Positions 56,552 to 64,000 of a stretch of 64,000 nucleotides of DNA are shown here, piece by piece. A model generated the notes under the pieces. That model made no database searches and was not told the DNA's origin. It saw only the letters and a program-made list of their open reading frames with translations. Source of the stretch: Streptomyces eurocidicus (GTDB taxonomy: Bacteria; Actinomycetota; Actinomycetes; Streptomycetales; Streptomycetaceae). The translations under genes and the position numbers were made by a program. The first letter of the stretch is position 1; each line of letters opens with the position of its first letter. The stretch lies in contig NZ_LGUI01000011.1 in assembly GCF_002891295.1 (NCBI RefSeq), forward strand, positions 62,001-126,000, written 5' to 3'.

Positions 56552-56923
56552 GTGGCGTTATGGGATGAGGTGGCCGCCGTCCGCGCGGGACGAGGGCGGT
56601 CCGCCGCGATGATCGGGGAGTTCCGGCGGACCGCTGTCCTGGTGCCGCTGGACGACAGGGGCGGGCTGTGGACGGCCGGCCACGAGGGCGTGTGGTGGAT
56701 CCACGCCTTCACCGACGAGCGGGCCCTGGCCCGCTTCGCCGGGGCGCGCGCCGGACGGCGCGACTGGGAGTACCGCACCGTGCTCGGCGCGAGACTGCTG
56801 GACGTGGTGGTGCCGGGTCTCGGCGAGCCGGCGGGCGTGGCCCTGGACATGGGCGGCGAACGGCCGATGCTGTTCCCGCCCGCCCCGGGGATCGTGCCGG
56901 ACGGCGTGGCGGTGGCGCCGTGA
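56552..56923 (+). CDS. SseB-like small protein
   Basis: The 123-residue protein begins ALWDEVAAVRAGRG and has FRRTAVLVPLDDRGGLWTAGHEGVWWIHAFTDERALARFA, a pattern like the SseB N-terminal fold. VVVPGLGEPAGVALDMGGERPMLFPP follows. GTG 56552 has AAGGGGAGGG 10 to 15 bp upstream. The stop overlaps the next GTG (GTGA), making it the first gene of the toxin operon. A role in secretion or chaperoning of the RHS toxin is only inferred. Confidence 0.75.
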   Translation: MALWDEVAAVRAGRGRSAAMIGEFRRTAVLVPLDDRGGLWTAGHEGVWWIHAFTDERALARFAGARAGRRDWEYRTVLGARLLDVVVPGLGEPAGVALDMGGERPMLFPPAPGIVPDGVAVAP

Positions 56924-57510
56924 GCGGGGCGCCGTCCGGTGACGGCACGCTGGACGCGAGCCCCACGGCGCTGGCCCTGATCACCAAGGGCCTGGGGGAC
57001 GCGATCGCCGAGCTCAAGGAGCTCGGCCTGATCGGCGAGGCGAACGTGGGGCGCGGTTTCGAGGACATCGCGCTGTCGGGCCTCCAACTGGGTCACGAAG
57101 GGCTCGCCGCCCAGTTCAAGGAGTTCTGCGAGCGCTGGGAGCGGGGTGTGCGCGACCTCGTCCAGGACGGCAACGAGTTCGCCAAGCGCGTGGGGCTGTC
57201 CGCGGGCATGTTCTACGAGCAGGACAAGTACCAGGAAGGCACCTGGAAGGTGTTCGGGGCGGCCTGGGGCGCCAACCCGAACCTGTCCGACGCGGACGTC
57301 GAGAAGATGTCCTGGGGCGAGATCCGCGCCAACGGGAACTTCGCGAAGGCCGACTACAGCGCGAAGTCCTTCTCGGACGCCTTCGACAACGGCAGGAAGA
57401 CCTGGGGCGGCGTCGTCGAGGACTACGAGAAGGACCCGTCGCTGCCGAGGCTGGTCCGGCGCGCCACGGGCTCCCCGCAGCAGCGGCCGGGCGCGGGTGA
57501 GGACCGGTGA
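56920..57510 (+). CDS. conserved helper protein of the RHS toxin operon
   Basis: The 196-residue mainly helical protein starts at GTG 56920 with a 4-bp overlap on each side. It has ALITKGLGDAIAELKELGLIGEANVGRGFEDIALSGLQLGHEGLAAQFKEFCERWERGVRDLVQDGN near the N-terminus, a WXG100-like amphipathic helical hairpin (ERWERG). TYKYQEG-like sequence and a C-terminal Gly/Arg tail follow. It probably helps export or fold the large RHS protein. No catalytic motif. Confidence 0.75.
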   Translation: MSGAPSGDGTLDASPTALALITKGLGDAIAELKELGLIGEANVGRGFEDIALSGLQLGHEGLAAQFKEFCERWERGVRDLVQDGNEFAKRVGLSAGMFYEQDKYQEGTWKVFGAAWGANPNLSDADVEKMSWGEIRANGNFAKADYSAKSFSDAFDNGRKTWGGVVEDYEKDPSLPRLVRRATGSPQQRPGAGEDR

Positions 57511-60500
57511 GCAGCGTCTGGGACCCCTTCAAGGAGGCCGTGGACAAGGTCGGCGACAAGGGCGAACACCTCTGGAACGCGGGGAAGAAGAAGGTCGGCG
57601 AGGGCGTCGACTGGGCCACGGACCAGGTCGGCGGCGGCCTCGACCACATCGGCTTCCACGGGGCCGCGGACGCGGTCGAGGACTGGGGCGACCGGACCGG
57701 CTCCGCGCTCGGCGCGAAGATCGCGGAACAGCGGCTCGGCCAGACCGAGGAGGCGAACGAGCTCGTCCACGGCAGCGCGAAAGAGATCAGGGCCTCCGCC
57801 GGACATCTGAAGGACTTCCACGCCGCCTTCGACCGCGTCGGCAAGGGAATGAAGGCCCTGGACGCGAGCCACTGGCGCGGCAAGAGCGCGGAAACGTTTC
57901 GGGCGAAGTTCGAGATGCACCCGGCACAGTGGCTGCACGCCGCCGACGCGTGCGAGAAGGCGTACAAGGCCCTGGACTCCTACGCGGACACCGTGACCTG
58001 GGCACAGGGCCAGGCCAAGGAGGCCGTCGCCGCGTACAAGGAGGGCAAGGCGGCCACGAAGAAGGCGTCCGACGCTCACAAGGCGCTGGTCGACGCCTAC
58101 AACGACGCGGCGGACGCGTACAACGCCAAGCTCAAGGACGGCAAGGACCCCGGCACCCGGCCGGCCCGGCCCGGGGAGTTCAGCGACCCGGGGGCGGCCA
58201 AGGTCAAGGAGGCCCAGGAGATCCTGGCCCACGCCCGGTCGCAGCGGGACTCCGCCGCCGGGAAGGCGCAGGAGGCGGTCAAGGAGGCTCTGGCGCACGC
58301 GCCGAAGAAGGCCGCGTTCAGCGACCGTCTCTCGCAGGACTTCGCCGACTTCAGGACGGCGTCCGTCATCGAGGGCAACCACTTCGCGGGCGGCATGGTC
58401 AAGGGCGCCGGCGGTCTGGTGAAGTTCGTCCGCGGCGTCAACCCCATCGACCCTTACAACCTCACCCATCCCGCGGCCTACCTGGACCACCTGGACACCA
58501 CGGTCGCGGGCCTCGCCGCGCTCGGCAACCACCCGGAGCGCACCCCGCAGGTCCTGCTCGGCGAGGGCTGGGGCAAGGACCCGAGCGAGGCGACCGGGCG
58601 GCTCTCCATCGACCTGGCCTCGGCGCTGGGTACGGGTGGTGCGGGCGCGGGGGCCGGCGCGGGCCGGCGGGCGCTCGCCGCCGGGGCCCGGGAGGGAGCG
58701 GAGGGCCTGGCCGGGAGCGGCGCCCGGCGGACCGGCGCGGAGGCCGCGGAGAGCGGGGCCGCGCGGAGGTCCGTGCATGAGGACCCCCAGGCGGGCGGCG
58801 TCGAGCCGACGCAGAAGTGCGTCGGGGGCGACCCCGTCGATCTGGCCACCGGCCGGATGTTCCTGCCGCAGACGGATGTCTCGCTGCCCGCCGCGGGGCT
58901 CCCGCTGGAGTTCCACCGCCGCGCCGAATCCGGCTACCACGCGGGACGGTGGCTGGGCCGCTCCTGGTCGAGCACCGTCGACGAACGGCTGGAGATCGAC
59001 GCCGAGGGCGTGATCTTCGTCCGCGCGAACGGGATGCTCCTGGCCTATCCGCACCCCGCCCCCGGGGTGCCCACCCTCCCCGCCGAGGGCTCGCGCTGGC
59101 CCCTCTCGGTGACCGAGGACGGCGGCTACGTCATCACGGACCCGATCGGCGGCCGGACCTGGCACTTCACCTCGTACGACCCCGGACTCGCCCTGCTGGA
59201 TCGAATATCCGGGCGCGACGGGCACGGGATCGCCTTCACGTACGACGCCGGCGGCGCGCCCGTCACGATCGCCCACGACAGCGGCTACCTCGTCCGGGTC
59301 ACGACGGAGGGCGGCCGCGTCACGGCCCTGCACCTCGCGGGCGGCGGTGCCGGGGAGACGGACGCGGAGCTGGTCCGCTACGGCTACACCGACGGAAATC
59401 TGACGGAGATCGTCAACTCCTCGGGCGTCCCGCTCCGCTTCGCCTATGACGAGCGCGGCCGCATCACCTCGTGGACGGACCGCAACGACAGCCGGTACAC
59501 GTACGCGTACGACGCCGAGGACCGCTGCGTCTTCCAGAGCGGCGACGAGGGCCACATGCGGTTCTCGCTCGACTACGGGCCGCGTGACCCTGCGACGGGG
59601 CTCCGGGTGAACGCCCTGACCGATTCCCTGGGGAACACCACCCGTTACTCGGTCGACGACGCCCTGCACGTGGTGGCCGAGACCGACCCGGCGGGTGGCA
59701 CGGTCCGCACCGTCCGGGACCGCTGGAACCGCCTCCTGTCCCGGACCGACGCCCTGGGCCGCACGACGGAGTTCCGCTACGACGGGGAAGGCAGGCCGCT
59801 CTCGGTCACCCGCCCGGACGGCAGGACGGCGTCGGTCTCGTACGACGTGCACGGCAACCCGTCGGCCCTGACCGGCCCGGACGGATCCGTCCACCACCAG
59901 ACCTTCGACGCCGCCGGCCGCCGCACCTCGGTCACGGACCCGGCTGGATCGGTCACCCACTTCGGCTACGACGCGCACGGGCACCCGGCCTCGGTGACGA
60001 ACGCCCTGGGCGACGTGACGCGCGTGCGGTGCGACCGGGCGGGACTGCCGGTCGAGATCGTGGACCCCCTGGGCGGTGTGACGACCTACCGCAGGAACGC
60101 CTTCGGGCGCGTCACCGCGATCACCGACCCGCTGGGGGCGACCACCCGGCTGTCGTGGTCGGTCGAGGGCAAGCTCGTCCGGCGGGTCGGGGCGGACGGG
60201 GCGGAGGAGACCTGGGCTTACGACGGAGAGGGCAACTGCGTCACGCACACGGACGCGCTGGGCGGGGTCACCCGCTCCGAGTACACGCACTTCGACCGGC
60301 TGTCGGCGAGAACCGGCCCGGACGGAGCGCGATACGAGTTCGAACATGACGCACAGCTGAGGCTGCTGGGTGTCACGAACCCGCAGGGGCTGACGTGGCG
60401 CTACACGTACGACGGCGCGGGCAGGCTGACCGGCGAGACGGACTTCGACGGCCGCGCGCTCACGTACGCGCACGACGTGGCGGGGCAGTTGGTCTCCCGT

Positions 60501-62333
60501 ACGGACGATCTCGACCAAGTGATCGCGTACGAACACGACACGCTGGGCCGGGTCGTCCGGAAGGACGCGGACGGCGCGGTCACGACGTACGTCCACGACG
60601 CGGCCGGCCGCCTCGTCGAGGCAGCCGGTCCGGACGCCACGCTCGTCTACGGCCGGGACCGCCTCGGCCGCGTCAAGTCGGAGACGTACGACGGCCGTAC
60701 GTCGACGTACGCGTACGACAGGCTGCACCGCCGCACGCGCCGGGTCACGCCGACGGGCGCGGTCAGCACCTGGACGTACGACGCGGCGGGCCGCCGCACG
60801 TCCACGACCGCTTCGGGCCGCGTGTTCGCCATGGAGCACGACCCGGCGGGACGGGAGGTCGCGCGGCACTTCGGCGAGACGCTGACGCTGACGCTGACGC
60901 ACGCGTGGGACCCGACGGGCCGGCTCACCGGGCAGCGCCTGCTGAACGGCGACGCGGGCCTGGTCCAGTCCCGCGCGTACACCTACCGCCCGGACGGCCA
61001 CCTCACCTCGGTCGACGACCACCTCGCGGGCTCCCGCGCCTTCGAGCTGGACCCCGTGGGCCGGGTGACGGCCGTGACCGGGGCGGACTGGTCGGAGCGG
61101 TACGCCTACGACGCGGCGGGCAACCAGACGGAGGCGGCCTGGCCCACGTCCCACCCGGGCGGCGAGGCACTCGGGCCCCGCGCCTACACCGGCACCCGCC
61201 TCACCCGGGCGGGCAAGATCTCCTACGAGTACGACGCGCTGGGCCGCGTCGTACTGCGCCGGAAGCCGCGGCTGTCCCGCAAGCCGGATGTCTGGCGGTA
61301 CGAATGGGACGCGGAGGACCGCCTGAGGTCGGTGGTGACACCGGACGGGACCCGGTGGCGCTACCGGTACGACCCGCTGGGCCGCCGCGTCGCAAAGGAG
61401 CGCCTTACGGAGCCGGGTGCGGTGGCCGAGGAGGTGCTCTTCTCCTGGGACGGCACCACGCTGGCCGAGCAGACCACGACCACGGCCGACCACCCGAACC
61501 CGGTCACGCTGACCTGGGACCACGACGGCCTGCGCCCGATCGCGCAGACGGAACGGATATCGGCGGCGGACGCCCCCCAGAAGGAGATCGACAGCCGCTT
61601 CTTCGCCATCGTCACGGACCTGGCGGGCTCACCGAGCGAACTGGTCACGGAACAAGGCGAGATCGCCTGGCGCAGCCGCACCACGCTCTGGGGCACGACC
61701 ACCTGGCCCGCGGACAGCCCGGCCTACACCCCTCTCCGCTTCCCGGGCCAGTACTTCGACCCGGAAACGGGCCTGCACTACAACGTCCACCGCCACTACG
61801 ACCCTCAAACGGCCCGGTACGCGACTCCGGATCCTTTGGGTCTGTCACCGGCGCCGAACCCGGTGACGTATGTGCATAATCCGCATACGTGGGTGGATCC
61901 GTTGGGGTTGGCGCCCGGGGGTGGGTGCGAGAACGGCGGTAGCTGGGACCCGGAAGAAGAACCGCATCTCTTCCGGGGTATCGGGTATGCCGACGATCAC
62001 AGCCCGGCATCCTGGCAGAAGATGTACGAGGACGGGAAACAAGGGATCGCGCAACCGTTGGGTGGTCACTCGGACCCTGCCCTGCACGCAGGAGGACGCA
62101 CGGACAGCACTTTCACGTCCTGGACTACAGATTACGAAGACATGGCACTGGAGGAGAGCTTCCGCGGGAACGGGCCAGGTGTCGTTCTACGGATACCCAA
62201 CGCCGACGGCACCGGGTACAGCAGAGTGCCTGGCGTCAGCTTCCCTTACGCAGAAGGTGAAGTCATGATCGAAGGCACTGTGCGAGGTGCCGAAGTCAGC
62301 ATTAACGGTGGACCATGGACGAGAATAAACTAA
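57507..62333 (+). CDS. RHS-repeat polymorphic toxin with T7SS-type N-terminus and ADP-ribosyltransferase-like C-terminal domain
   Basis: The 1608-residue protein has residues 1-300 as long helices with LDASHWRGKSAETFRAKF, like T7SS-exported proteins. A Gly/Ala linker lies at about 370-420. At about 440 VGGDPVDLATGRMFLPQTDVSLP starts the DUF6531 region. RHS/YD repeats such as YDAEDRC and YDGEGRPLSVTRPDG follow. The RHS core ends with LRFPGQYFDPETGLHYNVHRHYDPQTARYATPDPLGL and WVDPLGLAPG (about 1465). The last 138 residues are variable: HLFRGIGYADDHS, LGGHSDPALHAGGRTDSTFTSWTTD and AEGEVMIEGTVRGAEVS, matching an R-(STS)-E ADP-ribosyltransferase pattern. The stop overlaps the next gene by 19 bp. 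Base composition drops after about 61930. Confidence 0.92.
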   Translation: MSSVWDPFKEAVDKVGDKGEHLWNAGKKKVGEGVDWATDQVGGGLDHIGFHGAADAVEDWGDRTGSALGAKIAEQRLGQTEEANELVHGSAKEIRASAGHLKDFHAAFDRVGKGMKALDASHWRGKSAETFRAKFEMHPAQWLHAADACEKAYKALDSYADTVTWAQGQAKEAVAAYKEGKAATKKASDAHKALVDAYNDAADAYNAKLKDGKDPGTRPARPGEFSDPGAAKVKEAQEILAHARSQRDSAAGKAQEAVKEALAHAPKKAAFSDRLSQDFADFRTASVIEGNHFAGGMVKGAGGLVKFVRGVNPIDPYNLTHPAAYLDHLDTTVAGLAALGNHPERTPQVLLGEGWGKDPSEATGRLSIDLASALGTGGAGAGAGAGRRALAAGAREGAEGLAGSGARRTGAEAAESGAARRSVHEDPQAGGVEPTQKCVGGDPVDLATGRMFLPQTDVSLPAAGLPLEFHRRAESGYHAGRWLGRSWSSTVDERLEIDAEGVIFVRANGMLLAYPHPAPGVPTLPAEGSRWPLSVTEDGGYVITDPIGGRTWHFTSYDPGLALLDRISGRDGHGIAFTYDAGGAPVTIAHDSGYLVRVTTEGGRVTALHLAGGGAGETDAELVRYGYTDGNLTEIVNSSGVPLRFAYDERGRITSWTDRNDSRYTYAYDAEDRCVFQSGDEGHMRFSLDYGPRDPATGLRVNALTDSLGNTTRYSVDDALHVVAETDPAGGTVRTVRDRWNRLLSRTDALGRTTEFRYDGEGRPLSVTRPDGRTASVSYDVHGNPSALTGPDGSVHHQTFDAAGRRTSVTDPAGSVTHFGYDAHGHPASVTNALGDVTRVRCDRAGLPVEIVDPLGGVTTYRRNAFGRVTAITDPLGATTRLSWSVEGKLVRRVGADGAEETWAYDGEGNCVTHTDALGGVTRSEYTHFDRLSARTGPDGARYEFEHDAQLRLLGVTNPQGLTWRYTYDGAGRLTGETDFDGRALTYAHDVAGQLVSRTDDLDQVIAYEHDTLGRVVRKDADGAVTTYVHDAAGRLVEAAGPDATLVYGRDRLGRVKSETYDGRTSTYAYDRLHRRTRRVTPTGAVSTWTYDAAGRRTSTTASGRVFAMEHDPAGREVARHFGETLTLTLTHAWDPTGRLTGQRLLNGDAGLVQSRAYTYRPDGHLTSVDDHLAGSRAFELDPVGRVTAVTGADWSERYAYDAAGNQTEAAWPTSHPGGEALGPRAYTGTRLTRAGKISYEYDALGRVVLRRKPRLSRKPDVWRYEWDAEDRLRSVVTPDGTRWRYRYDPLGRRVAKERLTEPGAVAEEVLFSWDGTTLAEQTTTTADHPNPVTLTWDHDGLRPIAQTERISAADAPQKEIDSRFFAIVTDLAGSPSELVTEQGEIAWRSRTTLWGTTTWPADSPAYTPLRFPGQYFDPETGLHYNVHRHYDPQTARYATPDPLGLSPAPNPVTYVHNPHTWVDPLGLAPGGGCENGGSWDPEEEPHLFRGIGYADDHSPASWQKMYEDGKQGIAQPLGGHSDPALHAGGRTDSTFTSWTTDYEDMALEESFRGNGPGVVLRIPNADGTGYSRVPGVSFPYAEGEVMIEGTVRGAEVSINGGPWTRIN

Positions 62334-62701
62334 AGCAACTGATTATAGAGGCGACTTCTCAGGGGAGATGCGACGAAGCGGTCCTTGACTCGATCAACAC
62401 GCCATTGACCATCGACAGCGGCCTGACTTCAACGGCATCGCTTCTTCACATGTACAGTCGCCGGCTGAAGCGCACCAAAAACGACGCACAGCTGAGCAGG
62501 GAAACAGAAGACCTGGTCAGCTTCCTGCGCCGGTACCCTGAAGACCATCTCGCGATGGTCAGCTTCAGGACCCGGGACGGCGGCTTCCACCTATTCCTGG
62601 CCGACGCCGAGGAAACTACAGTATTGTTCTGGATGAAAATGTTCGACAAATTCCCAGAGCATCCTCCGAAGGCACCTCAGCCCCCGGCCGCGGATGATTG
62701 A
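62315..62701 (+). CDS. probable immunity protein for the RHS toxin
   Basis: The 128-residue protein is mostly helical (NKLKQLIIEATSQGRCDEAV, SLLHMYSRRLKRTKNDAQL, a SFLRRYPEDHLAMVSFRTRDGG strand and FHLFLADAEETTVLFWMKMFDKF). No signal peptide or known domain. It begins inside the toxin gene's last codons and is AT-richer, with rare codons (CTA, ATA, TTG, AAT), unlike its neighbours, as expected for an exchanged toxin-immunity module. Position directly after the variable toxin tip is the standard location of the cognate immunity gene. Confidence 0.75.
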   Translation: MDENKLKQLIIEATSQGRCDEAVLDSINTPLTIDSGLTSTASLLHMYSRRLKRTKNDAQLSRETEDLVSFLRRYPEDHLAMVSFRTRDGGFHLFLADAEETTVLFWMKMFDKFPEHPPKAPQPPAADD

Positions 62702-62712
62702 ATATCCGGGCG

Positions 62713-63213
62713 TCAGCCCCCGGCCGACTTCGCCCGCCGCAACACGTGCAGCTCACAGATGTCCGGGTCGCCCGTATAGCGGTACATGCGCGGCTTCTCG
62801 CGGGTTCCCGCGACGCTGAAGTGGGCGCCGGACTCGCGGGCCGAGACGCTGGACACAGGCGTCGCCGTAGCGCCGCCTGTGTCCTCCTCGTCGAAGGACA
62901 GCTCGATGTCGTCATCCATTCCGATGACATCGCCCTGCGAGTTCAGCTTCCAGCGGCCGGTGCCGCCGCCCAGGTGCTTGGCGGAGTACGGATAGTTGAA
63001 TTCCGGCCAGTCGCTCGCCGTGAACGTCCCGTCCGCTCTGAGCTCGAACCTGCCGAAGGGATCCGCCTTGTATGCCCCGATCAGGTCCTCCCGCGTGAGG
63101 CCCGCCGGGCGTTTGCCCTCCACTCCGCAGCCGAAATAGTTCGCGCAGCCGGTCGCGGTGAGCGACGCCCCCACGACCAGCGCGCCCACGAGCCCCAGGG
63201 CATGCCAGCGCAT
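62713..63213 (-). CDS. lipoprotein of unknown function
   Basis: The 166-residue protein has signal MRWHALGLVGALVVGASL and lipobox TATGC (Cys about residue 22) followed by ANYFGCG. The mature part has GLTREDLIGAYKADPFGRFELRADGTFTASDWPEF, a pattern seen in small lipocalin-like proteins, then DDDIELSFDEEDT and a C-terminal CELHVLRR. Another start (GTG 63216) is possible. It converges on the immunity gene. Confidence 0.78.
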   Translation of the reverse strand: MRWHALGLVGALVVGASLTATGCANYFGCGVEGKRPAGLTREDLIGAYKADPFGRFELRADGTFTASDWPEFNYPYSAKHLGGGTGRWKLNSQGDVIGMDDDIELSFDEEDTGGATATPVSSVSARESGAHFSVAGTREKPRMYRYTGDPDICELHVLRRAKSAGG

Positions 63214-63405
63214 CACGACTCTCCCGTACAAGTCGGCGAAGTCCAACGGCATCAGCCTCTCAGAGGGGCGTCCGCCCACCTCACCCGGGGCGCCGGGCCC
63301 GAAAACGGCCCCGGGTCCAGCCCCCTGTGACGCCCGCCATATCCCCTACCGCCCGGCCCCCGGTCGTTAGATGGTGATCCCGTAGTCCGAACCTGGAGAC
63401 ACCGC

Positions 63406-63846
63406 ATGGTTGAGATCAGCAAGCTCGCGCCCGCCGACAGAGACGCCTGGGAGGTCCTGTTCCGCGCGTACATCGACTTCTACGAGCGTGACGAGCCGCA
63501 GTCGATGTACGACACGTCGTGGGAGGAGTTCCAGGCCGACACCCGGATGCACGCCTTCGGCGCGAAGGTGGACGGGAAGCTCGTCGGCATCACGCATTTC
63601 TTCGCCCACGCCAACACCTCCGGCCCCGATGTCTGCTACCTCCAGGACCTGTTCACCGGGCCCGAAGCGCGCCGTAAGGGTGTCGGTGAGGCGCTGATCG
63701 CCGCCGTGGTCGACTGGGCCAAGGCGCGCGGCTGTTCCCGGGTGTACTGGATGACCCACGAGACGAACGCCACCGCGCGGAGCCTCTACGAGAAGGTCGC
63801 CGTCAACAAGGGCTTCCTCCGGTACCAGATCGAGCTGCCCCGCTGA
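63406..63846 (+). CDS. GNAT family acetyltransferase
   Basis: The 146-residue single GNAT domain starts VEISKLAPADRDAWEVLFRAYIDFYE. The acetyl-CoA loop is DLFTGPEARRKGVGEALIAAVVDWAKARG and the family ending is THETNATARSLYEKVAVNKGFLRYQI. ATG 63406 follows TGGAGACACC. It has no operon partner in view. Confidence 0.9.
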   Translation: MVEISKLAPADRDAWEVLFRAYIDFYERDEPQSMYDTSWEEFQADTRMHAFGAKVDGKLVGITHFFAHANTSGPDVCYLQDLFTGPEARRKGVGEALIAAVVDWAKARGCSRVYWMTHETNATARSLYEKVAVNKGFLRYQIELPR

Positions 63847-63874
63847 CACCCCCCGCCATGGCGTGAGCGCGAGA

Positions 63875-63910
63875 CCCCTGGGCCCCTGCGTGATGGCAGT
63901 GGCCCAGGGG
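63875..63910 (+). terminator. hairpin downstream of the last GNAT gene
   Basis: Stem CCCCTGGGCC/GGCCCAGGGG with a 16-nt loop, 28 bp after the stop. The remaining 90 bp to the window end show no gene. Confidence 0.55.
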
Positions 63911-64000
63911 GCCGTTGGGACAGCTGAGGAGCGTTGACGCCATCTGACGCGGTGGGACTTCCCGCGTCCTTCTACCGGCCCCACTCTCGCCGCACAACCG

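Noticed and set aside
57423..61523. Very long open frame on the minus strand (over 1300 codons) opposite the RHS gene
   Set aside because: It is a shadow of the real gene: composition is Arg/Val/Gly/Ala-rich without domains, and the plus strand shows RHS motifs throughout.
1..64000. tRNA, rRNA, CRISPR arrays or insertion sequences
   Set aside because: No cloverleaf-like segments, regular spacer arrays, transposase motifs or target-site duplications were seen by eye; a dedicated scan (tRNAscan, CRISPR finder) was not possible.

Overview
The window is high-GC actinobacterial DNA. Codon use, frequent GTG starts, four-base start/stop overlaps, an afsQ1/afsQ2/sigQ locus, an XRE-DUF397-HATPase regulatory set and dense intergenic hairpin repeats all point to a Streptomyces chromosome. 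From memory, the gene order resembles the part of the S. coelicolor chromosome that carries afsQ; I could not check this. No rRNA, tRNA, CRISPR or insertion sequence was seen.

Positions 1-36000 are dominated by nucleoside salvage, scattered among other genes. The set is a DeoR-type regulator (partial), purine nucleoside phosphorylase, a phosphohexomutase-family enzyme that probably acts as phosphopentomutase, deoxyribose-phosphate aldolase with an aldehyde dehydrogenase pair, a uridine kinase-like protein, adenosine deaminase, and a BMP-type nucleoside ABC transporter whose operon ends with cytidine deaminase and thymidine phosphorylase. A 12-bp palindrome, CTACGCGCGTAG, or a close variant of it, lies upstream of punA, deoC, add (facing a divergent hydrolase), the transporter operon and the BMP lipoprotein gene. 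It overlaps likely promoters, several of them apparently leaderless, and I see no other copies. This looks like one dispersed nucleoside regulon.

Inside this region are the sigQ-afsQ1-afsQ2-lipoprotein locus (12.2-16.1 kb), a LysR/MFS pair (20.1-22.5 kb), an XRE/DUF397/HATPase developmental-type set (24.4-26.8 kb), a secreted serine hydrolase and several acetyltransferases.

Positions 37.4-47.1 kb hold a divergent cluster for a nonulosonic-acid (Kdn or sialic-acid-like) cell-surface glycopolymer: NeuB-like synthase, a fused NeuA cytidylyltransferase/HAD phosphatase, two polysialyltransferase-like proteins, a DUF6716 putative glycosyltransferase, a GT2 enzyme and a membrane acyltransferase. 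Three of these proteins carry long low-complexity insertions built from DNA tandem repeats.

Positions 47.1-56.4 kb carry a TetR/FAD-monooxygenase pair with two operators, a gluconate symporter/kinase pair with a divergent GntR regulator, an amidase whose frame reads past its expected end, two very small membrane proteins, and a secreted tripeptidyl-peptidase-like hydrolase with a Thr-Gly repeat.

Positions 56.5-62.7 kb form a polymorphic-toxin operon: an SseB-like protein, a small helper, a 1608-residue RHS protein with a T7SS-type N-terminus and an ADP-ribosyltransferase-like C-terminal toxin, and an overlapping atypical-composition gene that is the likely immunity gene. A lipoprotein and a GNAT acetyltransferase close the window.

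Two families of structured intergenic repeats stand out. One is a pair of roughly 190-bp elements placed equivalently upstream of the phosphohexomutase and PH-domain genes, with partly covarying stems. The other is a multi-hairpin family found at six places, mostly at 3' ends of genes.
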